NCBI GenBank assembly: GCA_023229175.1
Contig: JALNZV010000002.1
Span: forward strand, 124,001 to 188,000
Source: Tissierellaceae bacterium
Lineage (GTDB): Bacteria; Bacillota; Clostridia; Tissierellales; Tissierellaceae
Length of the DNA: 64,000 nucleotides
Direction of reading: 5' to 3'
The position numbers were made by a program, and so were the translations under genes. Positions within the stretch are counted from its first letter, which is position 1; the number at the start of each line of letters is the position of its first letter. The notes beneath the pieces are model-generated. The model had not been told where the DNA came from, ran no database searches, and saw only the letters and a list, made by a program, of their open reading frames with translations. Shown one piece after another: positions 6,775-16,369 of the stretch.

Positions 6775-7018
6775 GGTTTTCCCCTCTGTATTAATAAGAT
6801 TTTGTTAGTTTAGTACTTTACTATAATATACCCCTGGCTACAAATAATAAACGCTATGAGCATAAATACACCAAAAAAAATTATATCATTTCCTGCCCAA
6901 AATTAAAACAATTATTTTTGGAAAGTTTCGACAACTTTCTTCTTTTTTTTTGGAAATATATTGTATAATATTAGTAGACAATTTTGTGTGCGAAGCACAG
7001 GAAAGGAATGATAAACAA

Positions 7019-8239
7019 ATGAGTAAAGTAATAGACAGGTTTTTAAGGTATGTTAGCTATGATACTAAATCAGACGAGAGTTCTACTTCAGTTCCCAGTA
7101 CTGCTGGACAAATGGTGCTTGCAAAGGCCCTGGCAAAAGAACTGGAAGATATTGGTCTATCTGACGTATCTTTAGATGAAAACGGCTATATCATGGCCAC
7201 ATTGCCATCAAATATTGAAAAACAGGTGCCGAAAATTGGCTTCATCGCCCATATGGATACGAGCCCTGATATGTCTGGAAAAGATGTAAATCCTAGAATT
7301 ATAGAGGATTATGACGGCAAAGATATTGTACTAAATTCTGATTTAAATATTGTAATGAAAGTCAAAGATTTCCCCGAGTTAAAAAACTATGTGAATAAGG
7401 ATTTAATAGTCACTGACGGTACTACCCTTCTAGGGGCCGATAACAAAGCGGGAATTGCTGAAGTTGTAACGGCTGTAGAGTATTTAATTGACAATCCCCA
7501 TATCCCTCACGGGACCATTAAAGTAGGGTTTACACCTGATGAGGAGATAGGCAGAGGGGCTAATCATTTTGATGTGGAAAAGTTTAATGCAGATTTCGCC
7601 TATACTGTGGACGGTGGTCCCCTAGGTGAGCTTGAGTATGAAAACTTTAACGCTGCTACGGCAAAAATACACATCCAAGGCAGAAATGTCCACCCCGGTA
7701 CAGCTAAAGACAAAATGATTAATTCCATTTTAGTGGCCAGCGAATTAAACGATTTACTACCTGTAAATGAAAGACCTGAATACACCCAGGGTTATGAAGG
7801 TTTTTATCATTTAATTAGTTTCAATGGCAGTGTGGAAGTTACAGAGTTTGCATATATTATTAGGGATCACTCCATGGAGAAATTTAATTTTAAAAAGGAT
7901 ACTTTGCAAAAGGCTGTTGACTTTATAAATTACAAATACGGCGATATTGTATCCTTAGATATTATAGATTCCTATTACAATATGAGGGAAAAAATAGAGC
8001 CCGTAATGCATATAATCGACATTGCAAAAAGGGCCATGGAAGAATTGGAAATTGCTCCGCTTATTAAACCTATTAGAGGTGGAACAGATGGTGCTAGGTT
8101 GTCTTATATGGGATTACCCTGCCCCAACCTATTTACAGGCGGGTTAAATTTCCACGGCAAGTTTGAGTATATACCTACCTTTGCCATGGAAAAATCCGTG
8201 GAGACTATTCTCAAAATTATTGAATTAGTACAAGATTAG
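7019..8239 (+). CDS. pepT: Peptidase T (tripeptide aminopeptidase)
   Basis: This 406-residue M20 metallopeptidase starts MSKVIDRFLRYVSYDTKSDE. Metal ligands are visible in GFIAHMDTSPDMSG, LGADNKAGIAE, DEEIGRG and GGTDGARLS; the lid segment GRNVHPGTAKDKM is also typical. It removes N-terminal residues from tripeptides in the cytosol, which fits an amino-acid fermenter. The start at 7019 is chosen because GGAAAGGA lies upstream and the family begins here. An in-frame ATG at 6950 would add residues unlike the family. A TATAAT at 6964-6969 is a plausible -10. Its stop codon is immediately followed by the stop of the convergent aminotransferase gene. Confidence 0.93.
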   Translation: MSKVIDRFLRYVSYDTKSDESSTSVPSTAGQMVLAKALAKELEDIGLSDVSLDENGYIMATLPSNIEKQVPKIGFIAHMDTSPDMSGKDVNPRIIEDYDGKDIVLNSDLNIVMKVKDFPELKNYVNKDLIVTDGTTLLGADNKAGIAEVVTAVEYLIDNPHIPHGTIKVGFTPDEEIGRGANHFDVEKFNADFAYTVDGGPLGELEYENFNAATAKIHIQGRNVHPGTAKDKMINSILVASELNDLLPVNERPEYTQGYEGFYHLISFNGSVEVTEFAYIIRDHSMEKFNFKKDTLQKAVDFINYKYGDIVSLDIIDSYYNMREKIEPVMHIIDIAKRAMEELEIAPLIKPIRGGTDGARLSYMGLPCPNLFTGGLNFHGKFEYIPTFAMEKSVETILKIIELVQD

Positions 8240-9082
8240 TTAAGTCCATTGACTTTTATGATCTGATATATAATCGTCCATTTTCTTTATATAGGCTCGG
8301 TTTATTTCCCTTATTGTAGGGTTATTTACCGAGTCTATTTTTATGTGGTCAATGGAGCTTATGGGCAACACATTTACAGATGTCCCTGACATAAATGCTC
8401 CATTTAGTTTCTTTAAATCGCTTTGATGTATGGTTTCTTCTATTATCTTTACGCCCAATGACCTGCAGACATCAAATATATGCTTTCTAGTGATGCCTAT
8501 TAGCACTTCCGATGCTGGAGCTGTATATACTTTTTCTCCTTTGACGAAAAACATATTGGATCGGCTGCCTTCTGGAATATAGCCTGAATTGTTTACTAAA
8601 AGTACCTCAAAGGCATTGTTTTCTTTTAATGCCTTTGCTACCCCTTCTTTAAAAGAGGCAAATTGTACCTTTGCATTGGGATTATCCCTTTCATGTTTAT
8701 ATAACGTAGTGTGGATTCCATTTTCATAATACTCCTTTGGCGGATAGAAGGTTTCCGAATTATATACTAAAAACACTTTCCCCATACCGTCTACTTCCGT
8801 AGATAGTAGTTTTATGTTTTCGCTCTCTACTTCATTTTTAAGTATTAAACTTTTAATATCCTCCCTTATTTCAGCTTTACTTCTACCTAAATCGTAATCT
8901 ATTAGCTTTGCTGTATTATACATCCTTTCTAAATGCTCCTCAAAAAATAGGGGCACTCCATTTATTGCTCTGATTACTTCGTATATAGGCGGCTTTTCAA
9001 TCATTTCAAATATCTTCATGTCCTTTGCAGATTGAATCTGCCCATTCACCATATAGTATTCATTCATCACTTCTGGCTTCAT
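8240..9082 (-). CDS. Class IV PLP aminotransferase (BCAT/D-amino acid/PabC-like)
   Basis: A 280-residue fold-type IV PLP enzyme. Diagnostic segments are VIRAINGVPLFFEEHLERM near the N-terminus, the likely Schiff-base lysine in AKVQFASF, EVLLVNNSGYIPEGSRSN and LIGITRKHIFDVC. The family includes branched-chain aminotransferase, D-amino acid aminotransferase and aminodeoxychorismate lyase. Sequence reading alone does not settle which one. The neighbouring fermentative oxidoreductases at 36-39 kb would use branched-chain 2-oxoacids, but this gene is far from them. It ends base-to-base against pepT and follows a lipoprotein gene. Confidence 0.85.
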   Translation of the reverse strand: MKPEVMNEYYMVNGQIQSAKDMKIFEMIEKPPIYEVIRAINGVPLFFEEHLERMYNTAKLIDYDLGRSKAEIREDIKSLILKNEVESENIKLLSTEVDGMGKVFLVYNSETFYPPKEYYENGIHTTLYKHERDNPNAKVQFASFKEGVAKALKENNAFEVLLVNNSGYIPEGSRSNMFFVKGEKVYTAPASEVLIGITRKHIFDVCRSLGVKIIEETIHQSDLKKLNGAFMSGTSVNVLPISSIDHIKIDSVNNPTIREINRAYIKKMDDYISDHKSQWT

Positions 9083-9095
9083 TTGTATTCCCCCT

Positions 9096-10028
9096 TTACT
9101 CTTCCAGCTCTTTTAATTGTTTCACCACTACGTCTTTTTTTATTCGTATAAGCTTTATGCTTTCCTCACTTAAAGATTTTTCCATATCCTTTATTGCTAG
9201 ATTTACCTTATCCAGTATCTCAATTTTACTATTATCTTCTTTTAACTTCAATCTTATACTATTGATATTTTCGTCTGCGATGCCTAGGGGTGCAGCAGCA
9301 TCTTCTCCTACACCGCCTAAAAACTTGGCATATGCCAAATAAACCTTGTATCTTAATTCATTTACATCGCCGGATATATCGTCTTTAAATACGTCAAATA
9401 AGGACCCCAAATTCAGCAGGCAGGTACTTCCATCCTCATATATACCTATTATATCCTTATCTTCAACTGACTTTGTAAATACGTTTAGACTGGCTCGGAA
9501 CTGTTCTAATTCTTCAGGGCTTACTGCCTTTTTCTTTTGGTCTGTTTCATAAGCATTCCAATTTTCGTGTACGGTTTTTATTTTGTCGTTTATTGCAGTC
9601 CAGTTCTTTTGCAGTTGTTCTTTTCTTTGCTCCTCATTGGTTTTTTCCTTAGGCTCTTCTTCCTGACCACCTTCTTGGCTTCCCTCTTCTCCCCCACTTT
9701 TACCTCCTTGTGACTCTTCGTTCCCTTTATTCTTTTTTTCTTTATCCTCCACTGCTATATCCTGAGAACTGTCGTCTTTTCCCCTGTCCTCTCTCTCCTG
9801 CTCTTTTTCTTCTTCCGGGGTTTCCTCCATATAGGACATGTCTTCAAGCTTTTCTATTATTTCTGTATTGTTAAATATATCTTGGAAGCCTTTTCCTATT
9901 TCAGTCAGGGAATTTGGAGCCATGTCTTTTTTCTTAAAGTTTTCATTGTCTTTTTCTTTGTCATCTTTACATCCTGCCAACATAATTGTAAGTATCAGCA
10001 ATAACAATATATATTTGTTTTTTTTCAA
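9096..10028 (-). CDS. Acidic/basic low-complexity lipoprotein of unknown function
   Basis: About 310 residues with a lipoprotein signal (KKNKYILLLLILTIMLAGC, lipobox LAGC). A low-complexity linker follows, packed with Glu, Lys, Gly and Gln (about residues 60-135), then a helical C-terminal domain with a Trp-rich start (WTAINDKIKTVHENWNAYE). The start is likely the TTG at 10028: a GGAGG sits 8 nt upstream, while the longer GTG at 10037 lies inside that SD. It is upstream of the aminotransferase and downstream of cls. It is an extracytoplasmic, membrane-anchored protein. I do not recognise the folded domain. Confidence 0.75.
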   Translation of the reverse strand: MKKNKYILLLLILTIMLAGCKDDKEKDNENFKKKDMAPNSLTEIGKGFQDIFNNTEIIEKLEDMSYMEETPEEEKEQEREDRGKDDSSQDIAVEDKEKKNKGNEESQGGKSGGEEGSQEGGQEEEPKEKTNEEQRKEQLQKNWTAINDKIKTVHENWNAYETDQKKKAVSPEELEQFRASLNVFTKSVEDKDIIGIYEDGSTCLLNLGSLFDVFKDDISGDVNELRYKVYLAYAKFLGGVGEDAAAPLGIADENINSIRLKLKEDNSKIEILDKVNLAIKDMEKSLSEESIKLIRIKKDVVVKQLKELEE

Positions 10029-10071
10029 TGTAACCACCTCCAGATTATTATTTCCAGAGTGTAGTTTATTA

Positions 10072-11529
10072 TTATAAAATAGGGGAAAGTAATCTGGATA
10101 CCGACTCTTTAATTCTCACGATTTTGCTTCTTTTTTCATGCTCTTCTATGGTTATTTCTTTACAGTATTGCAAATCCTCTAAAAATCTTTCTGTGATTTT
10201 CATATTTATTCCCTCATCGTATATAAAAGCATTTACTTCAAAGTTCAATTTAAAGCTACGTATGTCTAAATTTGCAGTGCCCACTGAGGATACAAAATCG
10301 TCCATTATGACTGCCTTTGAGTGGAGGAAACCTTTTTCATAGGTATAAAACCTTACTCCTGACCTCAGTAATTCTCCAATATAGCTCATGCTCGCCCAGT
10401 ACACAAAGGGGTGATCTGGCTTGCATGGTATCATTACCCTTACGTCTAGCCTAGAAAGTCCTGCCAGCCTTAATGCTTCAAATATACTGTCATCTGGGAT
10501 AAAATACGGAGTTTGTATATAAACTTTTTCTTTAGCATTGGAAATCATTTTCAAATATCCATTTTTTATACTAGGCCATTTTGAGTCTGGTCCCGATGAT
10601 ACTATTTGTACTCCTGTGCTTCCTAGTTCATCTTCATTGGCTAGATATGTCTGACATCTGGTTATCTCTGTGCCTGTGGCAAATCTCCAATCTAGGAAAA
10701 ATCTCCATTGTAAGGAAGATATGGCAGAGCCTCTTAGTTTTATGTGAGTGTCTCGCCAATATCCAAACTTCTTTGATAGACCGATATATTCATCCCCGAC
10801 GTTAAACCCTCCTACAAACCCTTCTTTTCCATCTATGATACAAATTTTTCTATGATTCCTATAATTAATTCTAAGGCTAATAAACGGAATGACCGCGGGG
10901 AAAAATATGGCCACTTCCCCTCCTGCTTCTTTTAATTTCCTCATGGACTTCTGTGTTAACCTTCTTCCGCCCATGCCATCTACTAGAAGTTTAACTTCTA
11001 TTCCTTCTCTGGCCTTGATACACAGCTCGTCTATTATTTTTTTGCCCAACTCGTCGGATTTAAATATATAGTATTGAAGGTGTATATAAGATTTGGCTCT
11101 TCTTATGCTGTCTATAAGGGCATTAAATTTATCATTTCCTTCAAAATACAATTCTATTTGGTTGTCTTGAGTGAAAAAGGATTCTGCACTTATTAAATTC
11201 ATGACTATTAGGTCTTCGTATTTTATATAATTGGGATCTTTGTATCTATACAAATCCTTTCTCATTTGCTCTTCTTGGATAATGGCCATGTCCCTGAAGC
11301 AATAGTCCTCTTCCTCTTTGATTTTAAACATCCTATTTTTGCTCAGGTCTTGACCTATGAATAAGTACAGTACAAAGCCTATACCAGGTAAAAAAGTCAA
11401 TACCATTAACCAAAGCCATGTAGTTGTAGGATCTCTTCTTTCAAAGAATATCAACAATATGGCAAATATTATATTTATCCAAAGTATATTTCTAAATATC
11501 CATCCATAGGATTGAAACAGAGCATCCAT
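10072..11529 (-). CDS. cls: Cardiolipin synthase
   Basis: This 485-residue protein has two N-terminal membrane helices (residues about 8-27 and 36-60, including TTTWLWLMVLTFLPGIGFVLYL). Two phospholipase-D HKD motifs follow: HRKICIIDGKEGFVGG near 225 and HSKAVIMDDFVSSVGTAN near 402. It joins phosphatidylglycerol molecules into cardiolipin in the membrane. The length is normal for bacterial Cls. It lies 18 nt downstream of typA on the same strand and may be co-transcribed. Confidence 0.95.
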   Translation of the reverse strand: MDALFQSYGWIFRNILWINIIFAILLIFFERRDPTTTWLWLMVLTFLPGIGFVLYLFIGQDLSKNRMFKIKEEEDYCFRDMAIIQEEQMRKDLYRYKDPNYIKYEDLIVMNLISAESFFTQDNQIELYFEGNDKFNALIDSIRRAKSYIHLQYYIFKSDELGKKIIDELCIKAREGIEVKLLVDGMGGRRLTQKSMRKLKEAGGEVAIFFPAVIPFISLRINYRNHRKICIIDGKEGFVGGFNVGDEYIGLSKKFGYWRDTHIKLRGSAISSLQWRFFLDWRFATGTEITRCQTYLANEDELGSTGVQIVSSGPDSKWPSIKNGYLKMISNAKEKVYIQTPYFIPDDSIFEALRLAGLSRLDVRVMIPCKPDHPFVYWASMSYIGELLRSGVRFYTYEKGFLHSKAVIMDDFVSSVGTANLDIRSFKLNFEVNAFIYDEGINMKITERFLEDLQYCKEITIEEHEKRSKIVRIKESVSRLLSPIL

Positions 11530-11547
11530 GTTTTCCCCCTAATTAAT

Positions 11548-13368
11548 TTATTTTTTAGACTTATATCTCTTTGAACCGTCTAATATCTTTTTTCTGATTC
11601 TAAATGTCTTTGGGGTTATTTCTATTAATTCGTCTTCTTCTATGAATTCTAGGGCTTCTTCTAAGGACATTATCCTAGGTGGCGAAAGTCTAAGGGCTTC
11701 ATCGGAGCCAGCAGCTCTTACATTTGTCTGTTGTTTTTTTCTACATATGTTTACGTCAATATCTAGGCCCTTTGGACTCATGCCTATGACCATTCCCCCA
11801 TATACTTGTATTCCTGGCCCTACAAATAATATACCCCTTTCTTGGGCGGAATAAAGACCATATGAAGTAGATTCTCCTGTTTCAAAGGAAATCAAAGAGC
11901 CTACTTTTCTCTTTGGTATCTCTCCTTTGTATGGTGCATAGCCGTCAAATACGGAGTTCAATATGCCGTTGCCCTTAGTGTCTGTCATAAATTCCTGTCT
12001 ATAACCTATTAAACCCCTTGCAGGTATGGAAAATTCTAATCTCCCATAACCTCCATTGGATTCGGTCATGCTTGTTAATTCTCCTTTTCTCTGCCCTAAC
12101 TTCTCTATGATAGCACCTACATATTCATTGGATACATCTATGGTTACTTTTTCCATGGGTTCTAATTTCTTTCCGTTTTCTTCTTTAAATAAGACCTCTG
12201 GCTTTGAGATTTGGAATTCATAGCTTTCCCTTCTCATATTTTCTATGAGTACCGATAGGTGGAGTTCTCCTCTGCCTGAGACTTTAAATGCATCTGTAGA
12301 TTCCGTTTCTTCTACCCTAAGACTTACGTCTGTTTGTAGCTCCTTAAACAGTCTATTCCTTACTTGCCTAGATGTTACGTACTTCCCGTCTTTTCCTGCA
12401 AAGGGACTATCGTTTACTGAAAATGTCATTGCAATAGTTGGTTCTGATATCTTCACAAAGGGCAAAGACTCTGGAAAATCTATATGACATATAGTATCTC
12501 CTATGTGAATGTTCTCCACACCTGTTACAGCCACTATACTTCCCACGGATGCAGACTCCACCTCTATTCTATTCAATCCTTCAAATTCATATAGTTTCGA
12601 TATCTTAACTTTCTGCTGTTTGCCATTGTCTGCTGCGTTGACTATTATGGCGTCTTGTCCTGTGATTATCTTACCTCTCTCCACTCTACCTATACCTATT
12701 CTTCCGATATATTCGTTATAGTCTATGGTGGAGATAAGGACCTGCAAAGGTTCATCTGGGTCTCCTTCGGGGGCTGGTATATTATCCACTATGGTCTCAA
12801 ATAATGAATCCATATTTTCTCCCTCCTGATTAAAATCCAATGATGCAGTTCCTTTTTTCGCTGATGCGTAAACGAAGGGACAATCTAGATTTTTTTCACT
12901 AGCTCCCAATTCTATAAATAAATCTAAAACCTCGTCTATTACTTCATTGGGCCTTGCTTCGGGTCTGTCTATCTTGTTGATACATACTATAACTGGCAAA
13001 TCCAATTCAAATGCTTTTTTCAGTACAAATTTTGTTTGAGGCATGGGGCCCTCAAAGGCATCTACTACTAGTACTACCCCTGATGCCATTTTGAGAACCC
13101 TCTCCACTTCCCCGCCAAAGTCTGCGTGACCCGGTGTATCTATTATATTGATTTTTGTTCCCCTGAAATTCACGGCTGTATTTTTAGCTAATATGGTGAT
13201 ACCTCTTTCCCTTTCTATGTCATTGGAGTCCATTACTCTGTCCTCTACTACTTGATTAGCCCGAAATACACCTGATTGTTTTAGCATACTGTCTACTAGA
13301 GTGGTCTTTCCATGGTCGACGTGGGCTATTATTGCTATGTTTCGTATATCTTCTCTTGTGATTTTCAT
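11548..13368 (-). CDS. typA: Ribosome-binding GTPase TypA/BipA
   Basis: This 606-residue translational GTPase shows G1 AHVDHGKTTLVD, the switch I segment RERGITILAKNTAV, G3 DTPGHADFGGEV, G4 NKIDRPEA and the BipA C-terminal domain (KGLDIDVNICRKKQQTNVRAAG). TypA binds the 70S ribosome under stress and helps ribosome assembly. Full length for the family. It heads a minus-strand pair with cls; a separate terminator upstream ends the preceding transcription unit. Confidence 0.97.
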   Translation of the reverse strand: MKITREDIRNIAIIAHVDHGKTTLVDSMLKQSGVFRANQVVEDRVMDSNDIERERGITILAKNTAVNFRGTKINIIDTPGHADFGGEVERVLKMASGVVLVVDAFEGPMPQTKFVLKKAFELDLPVIVCINKIDRPEARPNEVIDEVLDLFIELGASEKNLDCPFVYASAKKGTASLDFNQEGENMDSLFETIVDNIPAPEGDPDEPLQVLISTIDYNEYIGRIGIGRVERGKIITGQDAIIVNAADNGKQQKVKISKLYEFEGLNRIEVESASVGSIVAVTGVENIHIGDTICHIDFPESLPFVKISEPTIAMTFSVNDSPFAGKDGKYVTSRQVRNRLFKELQTDVSLRVEETESTDAFKVSGRGELHLSVLIENMRRESYEFQISKPEVLFKEENGKKLEPMEKVTIDVSNEYVGAIIEKLGQRKGELTSMTESNGGYGRLEFSIPARGLIGYRQEFMTDTKGNGILNSVFDGYAPYKGEIPKRKVGSLISFETGESTSYGLYSAQERGILFVGPGIQVYGGMVIGMSPKGLDIDVNICRKKQQTNVRAAGSDEALRLSPPRIMSLEEALEFIEEDELIEITPKTFRIRKKILDGSKRYKSKK

Positions 13369-13461
13369 ATATACTTCCTTTCCTTTAAACTACTTTATTT
13401 AGTTTTAACAAAATTTATTTTACCATACTTGATTGATAATGCAAAATATTTTTACATCAAT

Positions 13462-13486
13462 AAAGCCTCGAGTTAATCGAGGCTTT
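13462..13486 (-). terminator. Intrinsic terminator downstream of the YcdB-like gene
   Basis: A perfect 10-bp stem (13462-13471 with 13477-13486) with a 5-nt loop lies 3 nt after the stop of the minus-strand gene ending at 13490 and separates it from typA. Confidence 0.8.
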
Positions 13487-13489
13487 TCT

Positions 13490-15583
13490 CTAATTAAATA
13501 GATAGTTAAAAATCATATTTGCCGCATCTTCTCTATTTAGTTCGTACTTTGGCCTTATGTGTCCTGTGCCATCTCCAATGACGATTTTTAAACCATATGC
13601 TATATTAACATATCCCTTTAGCCCTTCTTCTATATCGCTGAAATCTGGAAATATCTCCTTGTATATTCCCTCTATGGATGCAGCCTTATCTAGCTTCATT
13701 ATTCTTATTATATATTTAATTGCCTCTTCTTTTGTAACTGGAGCCTCTGGATTTCTTTCATCTTCCTTTATATAGCCCATGGATATTAAATCTCTATATA
13801 CCTCATCCTCTAGGATTTCCTTTGTACTATATTGGTGTATCGATTTCCATAGGAGATAAATAAAGTCCCTTTGGGTTATTTTATCCTTTGGTTTAAACTC
13901 TTCCTCTTCAAATCCTATACCGTATTGACTTAGGGTTTCAATTTTATCTTTGGCGTAGGATTTGTCTATATCTATATAGAAAATAGGTTTTACTTCCTTA
14001 AATGGTTCCCCTGAATAGTCTAGCAACTCTCCTGTAATCCCCGATATCATTGAAGGTTTTTTATTGTTTAAGGAATAAACTAATTTTACCTCTGATTTTG
14101 TTTCACCTAGTTTTGTGTAGTCAAATAATTGGATATAGTTTAATTCTATGCCTACTTCCCCCCATAGGGTTTCATAAGCCTTTTCCACTGATATTAGTTG
14201 GTCAGTTGGGGGAAACTCCCCTTTATACCAGTCTAAATTATAGGAATATATATCCCCGCTTACGCCATCGACCCCCACAGATATATTATCATTTTGCACA
14301 TATACATCGTCAAATACCCTTGTAAATTGGAAATAATAAGCCAATTGATTATCATCTATTGATTTTTTAATCCATTCTATTTTATTAGACTTATCCGGCT
14401 GCATAGATTTTACATATTCTTCCGCAATCCCCAATGCTTTTTCGATGCTTAGTTTAGGCATAGCATCTTTATGGTGAACGGGCATTTTATAAAAACTTAA
14501 TATCTCTCCGGTTCTTGCATCTATTCCTACATCCAAATGCTCATACTTTTCCTCTTCTATTTGCCTTTGAAAATACATATACCATAAATAATCATCTGTA
14601 TTCTTGTAACTTTTCTGCAAGTACTTCTTAGCTAATTCATAATCCTTCTCAATTTTTAGGATTTCTCTTGCCTTTTTCTCTAAAGTTTCCACTTCCAAAA
14701 AACCTGAAAGCTTATCTACTGCCTCCTGTTCCACTGGCGTCAGCCCCATTACTCCACTGTCCATTACATTGGCTGTACTTTCATTGAAATATATTCCAAA
14801 GTAGTTTAAGTCTACTACTTTTCCAGTAAATGCGTCTATTCCCTTATTTGTCTCAAAAGGACTGTACACCAGATAGTGATCCCATTTATCTTTACCCACT
14901 AAAGGTCTGGGAAAATACCTATTTTCTTTAAATATGGGCTTTAGCCCAATTTCCCTTTCGTAGAGCTTAATAGCATCTTCTTGTGATATTATTCCTTGTG
15001 GTTCAGGGAATTTAATTTTATAATCCCAATTAGTATAGTAGCTTGATATTTGCCCCGTAAATTTATTGACGCTAATACTTATGGAGTTCTGATAATATGG
15101 TATATCGTTTATATATCTGTTGTAATTGAAATTGTAATTCAAGTCATTTGCAATTAAAGGATTGTCATCCGTTGCTAACCTAATGGATTTTGCTATGTCA
15201 GGATCAATTTGCCCTACAAATTCCAATGCAAATTTTTCTGCCTCTTTTTTTGTAAATGTGGGAAGTTTTTGTTCTGGTTCTTTATATCTTGAGGGGTATC
15301 TGCTATAGCTTCTAATTCTGCTATTCCCATCCAAGTTTACGTTTATAATGTCCAATTCTTCTTTTGTATCTTGCCAGCTTAAATAAAAATAAACCTCGTC
15401 GTCAGAAGTACTGACAAAAGAATTAAATTCATCGTATCCATCTGAAATATCAAATAATTCTTTTACGATTAGTATGGCTTCTTCTAGCTTTTTATCGTAC
15501 TGTCCCGCCCCATAGGAAACATTTTGCAATGTTCCTGTTAAAATAATAGTGAGGATTAAAAAAACAATTAATGCCTTTTTCAT
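13490..15583 (-). CDS. YcdB/YcdC-repeat secreted protein with C-terminal SLH-type region
   Basis: This 697-residue protein has a signal peptide (MKKALIVFLILTIILTGT). It has two or three PepSY/YcdB-like repeats, each with the pattern of a helix beginning EAxxxAxxFV or AxGIAEEYV followed by a strand segment with GxIxSYxxxW or GEILSFYKM. The C-terminus has S-layer-homology-like segments (ITQRDFIYLLWKSI; VTKEEAIKYIIRIM; LNREDAANMIFNYLF) that would hold it on the cell wall. Function in this family is not established. It is expressed 10 nt after the RsbW-like gene, so the two probably form an operon. Confidence 0.8.
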   Translation of the reverse strand: MKKALIVFLILTIILTGTLQNVSYGAGQYDKKLEEAILIVKELFDISDGYDEFNSFVSTSDDEVYFYLSWQDTKEELDIINVNLDGNSRIRSYSRYPSRYKEPEQKLPTFTKKEAEKFALEFVGQIDPDIAKSIRLATDDNPLIANDLNYNFNYNRYINDIPYYQNSISISVNKFTGQISSYYTNWDYKIKFPEPQGIISQEDAIKLYEREIGLKPIFKENRYFPRPLVGKDKWDHYLVYSPFETNKGIDAFTGKVVDLNYFGIYFNESTANVMDSGVMGLTPVEQEAVDKLSGFLEVETLEKKAREILKIEKDYELAKKYLQKSYKNTDDYLWYMYFQRQIEEEKYEHLDVGIDARTGEILSFYKMPVHHKDAMPKLSIEKALGIAEEYVKSMQPDKSNKIEWIKKSIDDNQLAYYFQFTRVFDDVYVQNDNISVGVDGVSGDIYSYNLDWYKGEFPPTDQLISVEKAYETLWGEVGIELNYIQLFDYTKLGETKSEVKLVYSLNNKKPSMISGITGELLDYSGEPFKEVKPIFYIDIDKSYAKDKIETLSQYGIGFEEEEFKPKDKITQRDFIYLLWKSIHQYSTKEILEDEVYRDLISMGYIKEDERNPEAPVTKEEAIKYIIRIMKLDKAASIEGIYKEIFPDFSDIEEGLKGYVNIAYGLKIVIGDGTGHIRPKYELNREDAANMIFNYLFN

Positions 15584-15593
15584 AATATACCCC

Positions 15594-15998
15594 CTAATTA
15601 ATAAGCTTTACTGCCGTGACCTTATTCTTTTGAATATAAAATTCATCAGAAAGACCGTATACTATAACCAATCCTCTTCCGTTACAGTCAAGAATTGTAG
15701 GGTCATAAGACCCCATATCATAGTCTATGCCTTGTCCTTCGTCTTCAACTTGGATTGTCAGTTTATCCCCTTTTACTTCCAATGAAAGTTTGACATGTTT
15801 TGAAATTGTACAATTATTTCCATGTAATACTCCGTTGATTATAAGTTCATTTAATATTAATCTTATGTCAAACATGGTATCGTTGTTTTTTACATAACCC
15901 CTTATCTTTACCAAAACATCGTCTATAAAGTTCCTTATTAGATTTAAATCGGAGCATACAATACCATAGTATCTAAATTCCAATTGAATCACATCCAT
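15594..15998 (-). CDS. RsbW/SpoIIAB-like serine kinase (HATPase_c_2)
   Basis: A 134-residue GHKL ATPase with the N box LILNELIINGVLHGN (about 46-60), G1 VEDEGQGID (about 85-93) and G2 GRGLVIVYGL (about 107-116). Stand-alone domains of this size are anti-sigma-factor kinases or their relatives. No anti-anti-sigma (STAS) or sigma gene is adjacent; its partner is the secreted YcdB-like SLH protein 10 nt downstream. It could instead act within a PP2C-type switch elsewhere in the genome. Confidence 0.8.
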   Translation of the reverse strand: MDVIQLEFRYYGIVCSDLNLIRNFIDDVLVKIRGYVKNNDTMFDIRLILNELIINGVLHGNNCTISKHVKLSLEVKGDKLTIQVEDEGQGIDYDMGSYDPTILDCNGRGLVIVYGLSDEFYIQKNKVTAVKLIN

Positions 15999-16147
15999 TA
16001 TATTATGTATTTACTATAATTTTACCCATATTAATCCTGTTCTAACCTTTGTATATAGATTATATAATCTTTTTATTTATATAAATGGTTTATTTTACTA
16101 TGTTAATGGGTATCATCTTTATAATTCACAATGAAAGGAGAATGTAA

Positions 16148-16309
16148 ATGGATAAGTGGGTATGTAATCCATGTGGTTATGTTTACGATCCAGCTGAGGG
16201 GGATCCAGATAATGGAGTAGAACCAGGTACAGCATTTGAGGATTTACCAGAAGATTGGGTTTGTCCAATGTGCGGTGCCGGGAAAGAGGATTTTTCAAAA
16301 GAAGAGTAA
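16148..16309 (+). CDS. Rubredoxin
   Basis: This 53-residue protein begins MDKWVCNPCGYVYDPAEGDP and has the two iron-binding knuckles, CNPCG (residues 6-10) and CPMCG (39-43), spaced exactly as in rubredoxins. It is a one-electron carrier in the cytosol, usually serving rubrerythrin or superoxide reductase; rubrerythrin is at 48008. An SD (AAAGGAG) lies 8 nt before the ATG, and TATAAT at 16120-16125 is a possible -10. It is monocistronic and ends at a palindromic terminator. Confidence 0.98.
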   Translation: MDKWVCNPCGYVYDPAEGDPDNGVEPGTAFEDLPEDWVCPMCGAGKEDFSKEE

Positions 16310-16328
16310 TTTCTTTCCATACTTATTT

Positions 16329-16350
16329 AAGACCAGTATATACTGGTCTT
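16329..16350 (+). terminator. Palindromic terminator after rubredoxin
   Basis: A perfect 22-bp palindrome (two 11-bp arms) is followed by AATTTATTTT. It also lies just past the stop of the convergent engB gene and can act in both directions. Confidence 0.75.
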
Positions 16351-16369
16351 AATTTATTTTACTATTCTA

